From Oscillospiraceae bacterium (GTDB lineage: Bacteria > Bacillota > Clostridia > UMGS1840), in assembly GCA_015068645.1 (NCBI GenBank), contig SVKD01000003.1:88471-140899 (forward strand): a stretch of 52,429 nucleotides of DNA, written 5' to 3'. Below are positions 1 through 9,209 of this stretch, piece by piece. A program made the position numbers and the translations under genes. The notes below the pieces were generated by a model, which did not search any database, was not told where the DNA came from, and was given only the letters and a program-made list of their open reading frames with translations. Each line of letters starts with the position of its first letter. Within the stretch, counting starts at the first letter, position 1.

Positions 1-1354
<1,354 letters not shown>

Positions 1355-1368
<14 letters not shown>

Positions 1369-2413
1369 CGGTTTCTCCTTCAGTATTTTCTAAAATATCG
1401 CTCATGAGTTTGGACATAGCTTCCAAAGTGGTAATTACCTTTCCGTAATTCATACGTTTGGGACCGATTACCGCAATGGCACCGTTTCGTCCACCATATG
1501 CCTTGTAGGTGGAAACCACCATACTTAAATCTTTATTCTTTAAAATAGGACTTTCGTCTCCAATCACCACGGTAATGCCGTTTTTGTTTTCTTGCGCTGC
1601 GGTGTTGATTAAAGAGGTGATTTGCTCTTTATCTTCCACCAGATCCAAAAATCCAAGCACCTTATCTCTGCTGGAAAATTCGGGAGCCTTCAGGGTTTCG
1701 GATTTACCGCTGAAATAATATTCACCAAAGCCGGTTGCAGCTAAAGTTTCGGTCACAAATTCCAAAATGATTCCCAAAAGCTCAAAATTATCGTTGAATC
1801 TTCGTTTTAAACGTTCCACCTTGTCGGCAGTAATCATTTCCAAAGTGCATCCTGATAATTCCTCATTTAAAATCTGTTTCAAATACAAAATGGAATTCTC
1901 ATCAATATGAGTTAAGATACGAACTTGCCGCTTCTTTATCATACCCGTGTTGGTCACTAAGATAAACATTAAATAATGTTGGGATGCCTGCACAATTTCA
2001 AAATGACTGATGGCACCCGGATTCATACGGGGAGATCCCGTCACAGCGGTAAGACCGGTAGAATCGGAAATGGTTTTTGCGGAAAAGTCCAAAAATCGGT
2101 TTAATTCCGACAAATGGTCTTCCATTTTCCGCTTAATCAGTTCCATTTCCATACTGGTGGCACGGATGTTCTCAATCAAACTGTCCACATATAACCGATA
2201 CGCTAAATTGGAAGGAATTCGTCCTGCCGAAGTGTGAGGCTGAGCAAGATATCCCATTTCCTCCAAATCCGACATTTCGTTTCGAATGGTGGCGGAGGAA
2301 AGCCCGATATCACACTTTTTTGCAATGGTACGGGAGCCAACCGGCTCTGCGGTTTCGATATAATCTTCAATCAGCGCCTTTAATATGGCAATTTTTCTGC
2401 CGTCCAGATCCAT
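1355..2413 (-). CDS. hrcA: Heat-inducible transcription repressor HrcA
   Basis: Repressor that binds CIRCE operators and controls class I heat-shock genes; GroE normally keeps it active. The 352-residue protein has the winged-helix N-terminus, with the helix-turn-helix region around VGSRTIAKKCDIGLSSATIR and then MGYLAQPHTSAGRIPS, both diagnostic of HrcA. The GAF-like and dimerisation regions follow, including VTGSPRMNPG and the C-terminal GPKRMNYGKVITTLEAMSKL. I chose the ATG at 2413 because the AGAGG ribosome site fits it; a TTG one codon upstream is the alternative. It is the first gene of hrcA-grpE-dnaK and autoregulates through the CIRCE at 2479-2505. Confidence 0.97.
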
Positions 2414-2478
2414 CAATTGGCACCTCTCTTCCTCTCATATGTTATATCAATCGCTGTATTTCCAAGTGTTTTTTATTG

Positions 2479-2505
2479 TTAGCACTCCTTTTGTTTGAGT
2501 GCTAA
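2479..2505 (-). promoter_or_regulatory. CIRCE operator
   Basis: Perfect 9-9-9 inverted repeat: TTAGCACTC, nine bases, then GAGTGCTAA. This is the known HrcA binding site. It lies about 65 bp before hrcA, just downstream of the -10 box, so bound HrcA would block initiation or clearance. It is the only CIRCE I see in the window. Confidence 0.97.
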
Positions 2506-2512
2506 CAACTAT

Positions 2513-2541
2513 AAGATAGCAGATTTGATGCCGTTTGTCAA
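2513..2541 (-). promoter_or_regulatory. Sigma-A promoter of hrcA-grpE-dnaK
   Basis: On the minus strand, TTGACA (2536-2541) and TATCTT (2513-2518) are separated by 17 bp. The expected start point falls immediately before or in the CIRCE element, as in other class I heat-shock operons. Confidence 0.85.
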
Positions 2542-2582
2542 GCATTTTTATAAAAATTTTTTAAAAAGTGTAAAAAATAAGA

Positions 2583-2690
2583 ACCCGACCCGATGACGCA
2601 ATCAAAGATTGCGGTCGGGTGCCCCGGAACCTTGTTGTGTTCACAATAAAAGAGGGGTGCCTGATAAATAGCATCTCCTCTGAATCATTT
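2583..2690. other. Structured intergenic segment without a recognised gene
   Basis: The 465-bp gap between hrcA and the next gene holds CIRCE, its promoter and this segment. ACCCGACC (2583-2590) pairs with GGTCGGGT (2613-2620), with GCAATC/GATTGC nested inside. A second imperfect hairpin pairs AGAGGGGTGC with GCATCTCCTCT near 2651-2681. On the minus strand the first hairpin is followed by TTCTTATTTTTT, so it could end a short minus-strand transcript, but I see no convincing promoter for one. Confidence 0.35.
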
Positions 2691-2878
2691 ATGATATATA
2701 ATAGAAAGAAATTTCAAAAATTCATTTTTCAACACCTGTTGCTGATTTTTCCACACAACTGCTGTTCGCCTCGCAAAAATGAATTTTAGGAAAAATTTTT
2801 TCGTCATAATTCTTGTATTTTCTTGGTTTTTCGGGTAAGCTGATGCCAAATTCAAACAAAAAAAGGAGAATATGTGCC

Positions 2879-3286
2879 ATGCTAAACCAACAAACCATCC
2901 AAACTTTTCTGACCACACAAATTTCAAAAGAACCGCCCTGCTTCATCCCTGAAATTTTGGAGCATCACTATGACCGTTTCTTATGCTCCTTGCACTTTTC
3001 GCCCGCTTTAAAAGGATACCCTTATTTAAAGCAAGCCTTTTATCACGAGCATCAGAACCGCCATAACCTACCTGCCCTGACCAAAGACATTTATGAAGAA
3101 ATCGCCAAACTGTATCGCACACAAATTGCCGCCGTAGAACGCTGCATCACCTTTTCTGTCCAGAAAGCATACAAAAAGAATCCCGCCGGCTTCCGTCCCT
3201 TCTTTCCCGACTGCCAGAAGGCCCCTTCTAATTTCCGATTTATTAAAACCGTTTCTTTGCACCTGAACAATTCACAGGAACAATAA
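2879..3286 (+). CDS. Stand-alone Spo0A C-terminal-domain-like DNA-binding protein
   Basis: A 135-residue protein that resembles the DNA-binding (sigma-A activator) domain of the sporulation regulator Spo0A without its receiver domain. Visible correspondences are LHFSPALKGYPYLKQAF (Spo0A: IGVPAHIKGYxYLREAI), LTKDIYEEIAKLYRTQIAAV followed by ERCITFSVQKA (Spo0A: LYPxIAKKYxTTxSRVERAIRHAI), and the last helix KAPSNFRFIKTVSLHL (Spo0A: KPTNSEFIAMVADKL). The ATG at 2879 is preceded by AAAAGGAG at a good distance; an upstream in-frame start at 2813 lacks a ribosome site. No phosphorylatable aspartate domain is encoded nearby, so activity would be phosphorylation-independent or controlled by partners. 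Function is inferred from the fold only. Confidence 0.8.
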   Translation: MLNQQTIQTFLTTQISKEPPCFIPEILEHHYDRFLCSLHFSPALKGYPYLKQAFYHEHQNRHNLPALTKDIYEEIAKLYRTQIAAVERCITFSVQKAYKKNPAGFRPFFPDCQKAPSNFRFIKTVSLHLNNSQEQ

Positions 3287-3301
3287 TCGTTTTGATACAA
3301 C

Positions 3302-3335
3302 AAAAAAGGTATCGGCAAATGCCGATACCTTTTTT
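3302..3335. terminator. Bidirectional intrinsic terminator
   Basis: AAAAAAGGTATCGGC, loop AAAT, then GCCGATACCTTTTTT. The A-tract and T-tract flank the stem symmetrically, so it serves both the convergent Spo0A-C-like gene and hup. Confidence 0.93.
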
Positions 3336-3350
3336 ACAATAAGAAAACTC

Positions 3351-3620
3351 TTATTTAATAGCGTCTTTGAAAGCTTTACCAGCTTTGAAAACAGGAGCTT
3401 TGGAAGCAGGAATTTTGATTTCTTCTTTGGTCTGGGGATTTCTGCCGATTCTTGCAGCTCTTTCTTTCACTTCGAAAGTGCCGAAGCCCATGATAGCTAC
3501 TTTATCTCCTTTTTTTAATGCGCCGGTGATTGCATCGATGGTTGCTGCTAATGCTTTTTCAGCTTCGGTTTTTTTGAAACCAGCTGCTGCGATTGCTGCA
3601 ACTAATTCAGCTTTGTTCAT
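3351..3620 (-). CDS. hup: DNA-binding protein HU
   Basis: Histone-like nucleoid protein that bends and compacts DNA as a dimer. It is 89 residues long, the usual size. It begins [20 protein letters not shown] and carries the family signature [20 protein letters not shown], followed by [20 protein letters not shown]; the beta-arm RNPQT region is intact. GGAGG lies about 7 nt upstream of the ATG at 3620; an in-frame ATG five codons earlier overlaps that ribosome site and is rejected. It follows mazG by 50 bp on the same strand, an arrangement common in Firmicutes, and shares a bidirectional terminator with the convergent gene. Confidence 0.97.
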   Translation of the reverse strand: MNKAELVAAIAAAGFKKTEAEKALAATIDAITGALKKGDKVAIMGFGTFEVKERAARIGRNPQTKEEIKIPASKAPVFKAGKAFKDAIK

Positions 3621-3670
3621 TTCGATTTCCTCCATAATAAATTTATTATTTTAAAAATTTTTTCCTTAGG

Positions 3671-4348
3671 TTATGATTCAAATCTTGCAATATACTTTTC
3701 ATTCTGGGTATACATGGCAGTTTCCAAATCAATTTTCTTTGCAGTAAACATTTCCACCAAAGTGGTCATCATCTCGCAAAGGGTTTCTTCCGAGGCAGAA
3801 TCTCCCTCATCCCTTACATTATCCAACATTTTCTGCAGTTTGTCAATATTTTTTGAGAAAATAATTTCATTTTTATGCATTTTTTTGGATTTTTCCGCCA
3901 AAATTGAGGCGCGAAGCACCGAAGGAAGGTGTTTTGCAGTGCTTTTTAAGGTGTATTCTTCCTTTTTTTCACCTTTTTTGATTTCTTCCCAACGGGTTAA
4001 AATCCCGGAAACAGACTGATCCTCTACCTCGCCGAACACATGAGGATGCCGACGAATCATTTTTTTGGAAATGGTGTCGATCACATCTTCCACGGTGAAA
4101 GTGCCTTCTTCCTTTCCGATTTGCGCATTCATCACAATCTGGAGTAACACATCCCCTAATTCGTCACACATTTTTGCACGGTTTCCTTCGTGGAGGGCAT
4201 CAATGTATTCATAACTTTCTTCAATCAAATTTTTCTTTAGGCTATCATAAGTCTGTTCCCGGTCCCAGGAGCATCCCCCGGGACTTCTTAAAATCTCAAT
4301 AATTTCACAAAAATCCGAAAAACTGTATCGTTCTTTCTTGGTATCCAT
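3671..4348 (-). CDS. mazG: Nucleoside triphosphate pyrophosphohydrolase MazG
   Basis: House-cleaning enzyme hydrolysing (d)NTPs to the monophosphate and pyrophosphate. It has 225 residues. The first MazG domain is complete: LRSPGGCSWDREQTYDSL, then the helical metal-binding ExxE...ExxD pattern in LIEESYEYIDAL and MCDELGDVLLQIV, and the linker MIRRHPHVFGE. The second half retains IRLA-type helices but is short and degenerate compared with the two-domain Escherichia coli enzyme. A GGAGAAGAACT ribosome site precedes the ATG. It lies between the M23 peptidase (55 bp upstream) and hup (50 bp downstream), all on the minus strand and probably co-transcribed from the promoter at 5891-5919. Confidence 0.95.
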   Translation of the reverse strand: MDTKKERYSFSDFCEIIEILRSPGGCSWDREQTYDSLKKNLIEESYEYIDALHEGNRAKMCDELGDVLLQIVMNAQIGKEEGTFTVEDVIDTISKKMIRRHPHVFGEVEDQSVSGILTRWEEIKKGEKKEEYTLKSTAKHLPSVLRASILAEKSKKMHKNEIIFSKNIDKLQKMLDNVRDEGDSASEETLCEMMTTLVEMFTAKKIDLETAMYTQNEKYIARFES

Positions 4349-4403
4349 AGTTCTTCTCCGTTACGCTGTGGCGTTAACCCCAAGCATTTTTTATTTTCAA
4401 AGT

Positions 4404-5876
4404 TTAATTCACATAATTGGAAGGATTCTGGCAAACCCCGTTTTTACGAACCTCAAAATGCAGGTGCGGGCCTGTGGAGTTTCCTGTGTTTCCGATTGCG
4501 CCAATATGAGAGCCCTTACCCACCTGCTGACCGTAGGTTACGGAGATACTGCTCAAATGGGCATAACAGGTTTCCAGACCGTTTCCGTGGCTGATTTTTA
4601 TCATTTTTCCGTAAGAACCGTTCCAACCTGCAAAAGTAACGGTTCCGCCATCTGCCGCAACTACCGAATCACCGGTGCTGCCGGCATAGTCAATTCCTGT
4701 GTGCGTAGAAGCCCAACGGGAACCGCTGGAGCCAAATCTTGCAGTTACAGCACCATAATACGGACGCATCATCACGCCTGTGGGCGCATTTTTCGGTTTT
4801 TCCTTAGTACCCACAATCACCACCTCGGTAACAGGTTCGCTTAACACGGTTTCCGATAACACTTTTCGGTCTGTGACCGTATGATTTACACGGGTGATTT
4901 CATATTCCACATCTTTTTTACCGAGAATTCCGGCAGAAACCACCTGACGGGTTCCTTCATACATAGAAGCATCCGGCTGCTCCTCCACCGCAAAAGGAAT
5001 CTGCTCCTCAATCCTGATTACTTCAGTGGATTCCACTGCAACCAAGGGCTGAGGCGCCATTACAGTAATGGTGGCTCCCTGCTGAAGATACTCCGGCACA
5101 ATTCCCGGATTGGCATCCAACAGCTGCTGTGTTCCAACCCCGTAATCCAACGCAATGGAGGAGAAAGTTTCTCCTGCTGCTACCTTATGGGTTAAACGGG
5201 CATCCTTGGTGCCGTTTAACACCCCGATGGCATCTTCTTCTCCCATAATCAGGTCTTTTTGTACCCGACAAGGCTCCACAATCACAGAATTGGCAAAATG
5301 GGTTTCTCCGGATTCTGTCTGATATTTTTCCTCAATCTGAGCTAGAGCATCATAACCGTCCTGCTCCGATTGCAACGCAACCACAACTTTTCCGTCCACC
5401 ATAATCCCGTATGCGGGAGTCAAGCCGTCAAAAGCAGCGGTAATTTTATTCTTGACAAGTTCTTCACTTTGCACCATATCACTGCTGACCGGAACCAGGT
5501 GGAAGGATGCATTTTCAAATTTATAATCCATACCTTTTACGGCAACAATTTCATCATAAGCCGTAAAAATAGAGGTTCGTGCCATTGCCTGAGATCCGAC
5601 CACACCAAAACTTTTGCCGTTTACTACAACACGGTAGCCAAAATCCAGTCGCACACTGCAACATAGGGCAATAAAGATGATTGCATACAGAAAAAAGGAT
5701 TGTCGAAACATCACTCTTTCTCCGCAATTCTCAGCTCTTTCTTGTATGAAATTCCACATTCTTCCAACAGGATTCTTCTCCCTATCTGTACGGGATTTTT
5801 TTGATTTCCTGCCGGGGAATCTGAATTTATCCGTCACCGAATCATCCTTTCTGATTTTAAAGGTAACATTACTCAT
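4404..5876 (-). CDS. M23 family peptidoglycan endopeptidase with LysM and G5 domains
   Basis: Membrane-anchored cell-wall hydrolase of 490 residues. A basic cytoplasmic N-terminus is followed by one transmembrane segment (about 60-80, FFLYAIIFIALCCSV). Then come a LysM repeat (about 240-285, HKVAAGETFSSIALDYGV), a G5 domain (about 290-370), and a C-terminal LytM/M23 domain (about 380-490). Catalytic zinc ligands are visible in HTGIDYAG (HxxxD) and in HLHFE, with YAHL before it. The start is uncertain: the ATG at 5876 has no good ribosome site and lies only about 8 nt after the predicted transcription start, whereas an ATG at 5711 (MFRQSFF) has GGAG at ideal spacing and would give 435 residues. 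It probably heads the mazG-hup unit. Confidence 0.9.
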   Translation of the reverse strand: MSNVTFKIRKDDSVTDKFRFPGRKSKKSRTDREKNPVGRMWNFIQERAENCGERVMFRQSFFLYAIIFIALCCSVRLDFGYRVVVNGKSFGVVGSQAMARTSIFTAYDEIVAVKGMDYKFENASFHLVPVSSDMVQSEELVKNKITAAFDGLTPAYGIMVDGKVVVALQSEQDGYDALAQIEEKYQTESGETHFANSVIVEPCRVQKDLIMGEEDAIGVLNGTKDARLTHKVAAGETFSSIALDYGVGTQQLLDANPGIVPEYLQQGATITVMAPQPLVAVESTEVIRIEEQIPFAVEEQPDASMYEGTRQVVSAGILGKKDVEYEITRVNHTVTDRKVLSETVLSEPVTEVVIVGTKEKPKNAPTGVMMRPYYGAVTARFGSSGSRWASTHTGIDYAGSTGDSVVAADGGTVTFAGWNGSYGKMIKISHGNGLETCYAHLSSISVTYGQQVGKGSHIGAIGNTGNSTGPHLHFEVRKNGVCQNPSNYVN

Positions 5877-5890
5877 ATATCACCGATTTT

Positions 5891-5919
5891 ATTGTACCAC
5901 ATTCTTCTAAAAAAATCAA
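5891..5919 (-). promoter_or_regulatory. Sigma-A promoter of the M23 peptidase unit
   Basis: Minus strand: TTGATT (5914-5919), 17 bp, TACAAT (5891-5896). It sits 14 bp before the longest ATG, implying a very short leader if that start is used. Confidence 0.75.
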
Positions 5920-6027
5920 CCCTTTCAAGTGATTTGCGCATATTTTTCCGTTTCCGGCATATGTTAAAACAGAAAAATAACTGTTTTTCAAACTTTGGAA
6001 CCGTTGGTTTGAAAGGAGAAATTTTCT

Positions 6028-6738
6028 GTGATCACCCTTGTGAGAGTCCTGCCCAAAAAACACCGCAAATTCTGTTTTTCGTTGCATCCCTACCACATTA
6101 CAACAGACTTCGTCGGTGAAGAATCCGTTCTGATTTACAATCTCCGACCTTGGTTAAAACCTTTGTTCCCAAAAATCTTAAAGCACCTCAAAAAAAAGCA
6201 CCCCGACCTGATTGATACAGAGCAGCCAAACACCAAAAACAAACTTTCCCCAACACAATTATACCCAAAATTAGAAGAAATTTTCACTTTGACAAACGCG
6301 GGAACTCCCCAAAGCTTTGCCATCCTTTGCCATAACGAAGAAGAAAAGCTCTTACATCTTCTGGAAATTCTCAGCCCCTTTGCCAGGACTGTCAGTTTGG
6401 TTACCGACAACCCACCTTCCAGCGAACAGACAGAAACCGTTCTGCAAACCGCACTGGAAAACTACGGCTTAACCGTAACCCAACGAAGCATCCACCAATT
6501 AGGAGAAGTTGACCTGCTTCTGCTGGTTTCCGGTCAGTTTGACCTTTCCTCCATCCAATGCGGCAATTTTATCAATTTAAGTGGTCATCCCGTTTCGGTT
6601 TCCGTTCCGATGCTGACAGACTTTGCCGCAAAAGAAACCACCGATTTTTTATCAAGACACCCTGAGCTTTTCATCAAACACGCTCACCTACTCCCCCAAA
6701 ACGCAAAAATCTCCCGTCTGATTTGGCAATATTGTTAA
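6028..6738 (+). CDS. Conserved-looking protein of unknown function
   Basis: I do not recognise this 236-residue protein. It starts with GTG at 6028 behind GAAAGGAG. It has no signal peptide or clear transmembrane segment. The N-terminal half is basic and rich in Lys/Leu. The middle (about 95-130) reads SFAILCHNEEEKLLHLLEIL then RTVSLVTDN, and the region around 165 reads DLLLLVSG. This alternation of hydrophobic strands and helices is reminiscent of a Rossmann-like fold. It stands alone between the divergent M23 peptidase and greA, with no terminator visible before the greA promoter. Codon use matches the neighbours, so I treat it as a real gene without assigning a function. Confidence 0.72.
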   Translation: MITLVRVLPKKHRKFCFSLHPYHITTDFVGEESVLIYNLRPWLKPLFPKILKHLKKKHPDLIDTEQPNTKNKLSPTQLYPKLEEIFTLTNAGTPQSFAILCHNEEEKLLHLLEILSPFARTVSLVTDNPPSSEQTETVLQTALENYGLTVTQRSIHQLGEVDLLLLVSGQFDLSSIQCGNFINLSGHPVSVSVPMLTDFAAKETTDFLSRHPELFIKHAHLLPQNAKISRLIWQYC

Positions 6739-6765
6739 AAATATACAGAAAATCAAAAAAATAAG

Positions 6766-6793
6766 TTGACAAATCAAAAAAAATGTATATAAT
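6766..6793 (+). promoter_or_regulatory. Sigma-A promoter and structured leader of greA
   Basis: Consensus TTGACA (6766-6771), 16 bp, consensus TATAAT (6788-6793). The leader of about 85 nt can form competing stems: GTTTCGG (6825-6831) with CCGAAAC (6853-6859), or GCCTT (6814-6818) with AAGGC (6833-6837). The two options appear mutually exclusive. Confidence 0.9.
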
Positions 6794-6886
6794 AGTATTT
6801 GCTATGTTATTTTGCCTTTTTATGGTTTCGGGAAGGCTATTTGCAAAAACTACCGAAACAAAATTCAAAGTAGAGGATGATATCGA

Positions 6887-7363
6887 ATGGAAAAAGCAAC
6901 GATTTTAACCAGCGAAGGCTTAAAAAAATATGAAACCGAACTGGCTTATCTGAAGGACACCAAGCGTATCGAAGTAGCAGAAAAAATCAAAGAAGCACGT
7001 TCTTTTGGTGACTTATCTGAAAATGCAGAATATGATGCCGCGAAAAAAGAACAGGCAGAATTGGAAGAAAGAATCGCCAAAATCGAACATATGTTAAAAA
7101 ACGTAACCGTGGTGGAAGAAGATGAAATTTCTACCGACACTGTTACCATCGGTTCTAAAGTGAAAGTATTGGACGTGGAAGAAAAAGAAGAACTGGTTCT
7201 GCAGATTGTGGGCTCCAACGAAGCAGACCCCTTCAACGATAAAATTTCCAATGAATCCCCCGTGGGTGCAGGATTACTGGGCAAGAAAAAAGGCAAAACC
7301 GTAACCATCACCACCCCCTCCGGTTTCACCACCAAATACAAAATTTTAGACATTACCAAATAA
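6887..7363 (+). CDS. greA: Transcription elongation factor GreA
   Basis: Rescues backtracked RNA polymerase by stimulating transcript cleavage. It is 158 residues, the usual length. The N-terminal coiled coil contains the catalytic acidic tip in the conserved [16 protein letters not shown] and the family motif [11 protein letters not shown]. The C-terminal FKBP-like domain contains GSKVKVLD, the GSNEADP turn, [17 protein letters not shown] and the terminal KYKILDI. The start follows a GAGG ribosome site. It precedes lysS, a frequent pairing in Firmicutes, but a hairpin plus T-run separates the two. Confidence 0.97.
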   Translation: MEKATILTSEGLKKYETELAYLKDTKRIEVAEKIKEARSFGDLSENAEYDAAKKEQAELEERIAKIEHMLKNVTVVEEDEISTDTVTIGSKVKVLDVEEKEELVLQIVGSNEADPFNDKISNESPVGAGLLGKKKGKTVTITTPSGFTTKYKILDITK

Positions 7364-7376
7364 CACACTCTGAGCC

Positions 7377-7421
7377 GTGCAAGCAGCTTTCAAAAAAGAA
7401 GCCGCTTGCACCTCATTTTTT
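7377..7421 (+). terminator. Intrinsic terminator or attenuator between greA and lysS
   Basis: GTGCAAGC (7377-7384) pairs with GCTTGCAC (7404-7411), extended by AGCTT/AAGCC, and is followed by six Ts at 7416-7421. It lies 33 bp before the lysS ATG, so it may only partially terminate: no separate lysS promoter is visible. Confidence 0.75.
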
Positions 7422-7453
7422 CTAACGATTCCAAAGAGAAAGGAAGAATCACG

Positions 7454-8986
7454 ATGGAAGAAAAAGAATTATCACAGCTGTTGCAGGTAAGAAGAGACAA
7501 GCTTTCCGAGCTTCAGGCAGAAGGCAGAGACCCCTTCCAGATTACCAAGTATGACCGTACTCATACCACCAAACAGATTACCGAAGGTTACACCACCGAA
7601 GAAAGAACCATCACCGTAAGAGAAGAAGAACAGCAGATTACTGCCAAAATCTCTCCCTTAGACGGACAGACCGTATCCGTTGCCGGCAGAATCATGTCCA
7701 AACGCGGTATGGGTAAAGTTGGTTTTATCCATATTGCAGATATTGACGGTCAGATTCAGTTGTTTGTGAAAAAAGATGTGCTGGGCGAAGACGAATACAA
7801 TCATTTCAAAAAACTGGATACCGGTGACATTATCGGTGCAGTTGGCGTGGTATTTACCACCCAGACCGGTGAAATCTCCGTAAGAGCAGAAAAAATCACC
7901 CTTCTCTCTAAATCTTTACAGCCCTTGCCCGAAAAATTCCACGGTATGACCAACACCGACTTAAGATACCGTCAGCGTTATACCGACCTGATTATGAACC
8001 GTGACGTAAAGGACACCTTTATCAAACGTTCCAAAATCATTTCCACCATCCGTAAATACTTAGACGGTCAGGGATTTTTGGAAGTGGAAACTCCTATGCT
8101 GGTTTCCAATGCGGGCGGTGCGGCAGCGCGTCCCTTCTTAACTCATTCCAATGCATTGGGCGAAGAATTTAAATTAAGAATTTCTTTGGAATTATACTTA
8201 AAACGTCTGATTGTTGGCGGTTTGGAACGAGTGTACGAAATCGGCAGAGTATTCCGTAACGAAGGTGTTGACACCCGTCATAACCCCGAATTCACCTTAA
8301 TGGAATTATATCAGGCATACACCGATTATCACGGTATGATGGACTTAACCGAAAATCTGTACCGTCACGTGGCACAGGAAGTGTTAGGCACTACCAAAAT
8401 CGTGTATAACGGCATCGAAATGGATTTAGGTCAGCCTTTCGAAAGAATCACCATGTTAGACGCTGTGAAAAAATATTCTGGTGTTGATTTCAACGAAATC
8501 CACACTCAGGAAGAAGCTCAGGCAGTGGCAAAAGAACACCACGTGGAATTTGAAAAACACCATAAGAAAGGTGACATCTTGAATCTGTTCTTTGAAGAAT
8601 TTGTTGAAGATCACTTAATTCAGCCCACCTTTGTTATGGATCACCCCGTGGAAATTTCTCCCTTAACCAAAAAGAAACCCGAAAATCCCGACTATGTGGA
8701 ACGTTTCGAGTTCTTTATGAACGGTTGGGAAATGGCAAATGCGTACTCCGAGTTAAACGACCCCATCGACCAGAGAGAACGTTTCAAAGCACAGGAAGAA
8801 CTGCTCTCCTTGGGTGATGAAGAAGCAAACACCACCGACGAAGACTTTATGAATGCGTTGGAAATCGGTATGGCTCCCACCGGCGGTATCGGATTTGGTA
8901 TCGACCGTATGTGTATGTTATTAACCGACTCTTTGGCAATCCGCGATGTGCTCTTGTTCCCCACCATGAAAAGTCTGGATAAATAA
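7454..8986 (+). CDS. lysS: Lysyl-tRNA synthetase, class II
   Basis: Charges tRNA-Lys with lysine in the cytoplasm. It has 510 residues. The N-terminal OB fold (about 45-150) contains VSVAGRIMSKRGMGKVGFIH for anticodon binding. The class II catalytic core shows motif 1 (FLEVETPMLVSNAGGAAARP), motif 2 (ERVYEIGRVFRNEGVDTRHN, then PEFTLMELYQAY) and motif 3 (GIGFGIDRMCMLLTD), ending RDVLLFPTMK. I place the start at the ATG at 7454 behind AAAGGAAG; an upstream in-frame TTG lies inside the preceding hairpin and has no ribosome site. Confidence 0.97.
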   Translation: MEEKELSQLLQVRRDKLSELQAEGRDPFQITKYDRTHTTKQITEGYTTEERTITVREEEQQITAKISPLDGQTVSVAGRIMSKRGMGKVGFIHIADIDGQIQLFVKKDVLGEDEYNHFKKLDTGDIIGAVGVVFTTQTGEISVRAEKITLLSKSLQPLPEKFHGMTNTDLRYRQRYTDLIMNRDVKDTFIKRSKIISTIRKYLDGQGFLEVETPMLVSNAGGAAARPFLTHSNALGEEFKLRISLELYLKRLIVGGLERVYEIGRVFRNEGVDTRHNPEFTLMELYQAYTDYHGMMDLTENLYRHVAQEVLGTTKIVYNGIEMDLGQPFERITMLDAVKKYSGVDFNEIHTQEEAQAVAKEHHVEFEKHHKKGDILNLFFEEFVEDHLIQPTFVMDHPVEISPLTKKKPENPDYVERFEFFMNGWEMANAYSELNDPIDQRERFKAQEELLSLGDEEANTTDEDFMNALEIGMAPTGGIGFGIDRMCMLLTDSLAIRDVLLFPTMKSLDK

Positions 8987-9000
8987 TATTGAAAAAGCAA

Positions 9001-9034
9001 AAAACACTGTCACAAATTGTGGCAGTGTTTTTTT
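9001..9034 (+). terminator. Intrinsic terminator after lysS
   Basis: AAAACACTG pairs with CAGTGTTTT around a CACAA/TTGTG inner stem, followed by a run of eight Ts. It begins 14 bp after the lysS stop. Confidence 0.92.
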
Positions 9035-9089
9035 AGTAACTGCTATGTACTACCCCTTCGAGGTTTTCCAACAAAATTCTGCCCATATA

Positions 9090-9118
9090 TTGAATTTTTT
9101 AGCAGTTGGTGTTATAAT
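9090..9118 (+). promoter_or_regulatory. Sigma-A promoter of the membrane-anchored protein pair
   Basis: TTGAAT (9090-9095), 17 bp, TATAAT (9113-9118). It lies about 90 bp upstream of the first ATG. Confidence 0.85.
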
Positions 9119-9209
9119 AAAAAATAATGATAGGACATTTTCTTCATAAAATGATTCCGACTCTCCCAAAAATCTTTTCCCAACATCAATCATATAACGA
9201 GGTGACACG

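Noticed and set aside
4338-4844. Plus-strand 168-codon frame opposite the M23 peptidase
   Set aside because: It is antisense to the catalytic domain of a clear gene, lacks a ribosome site and encodes no recognisable pattern.
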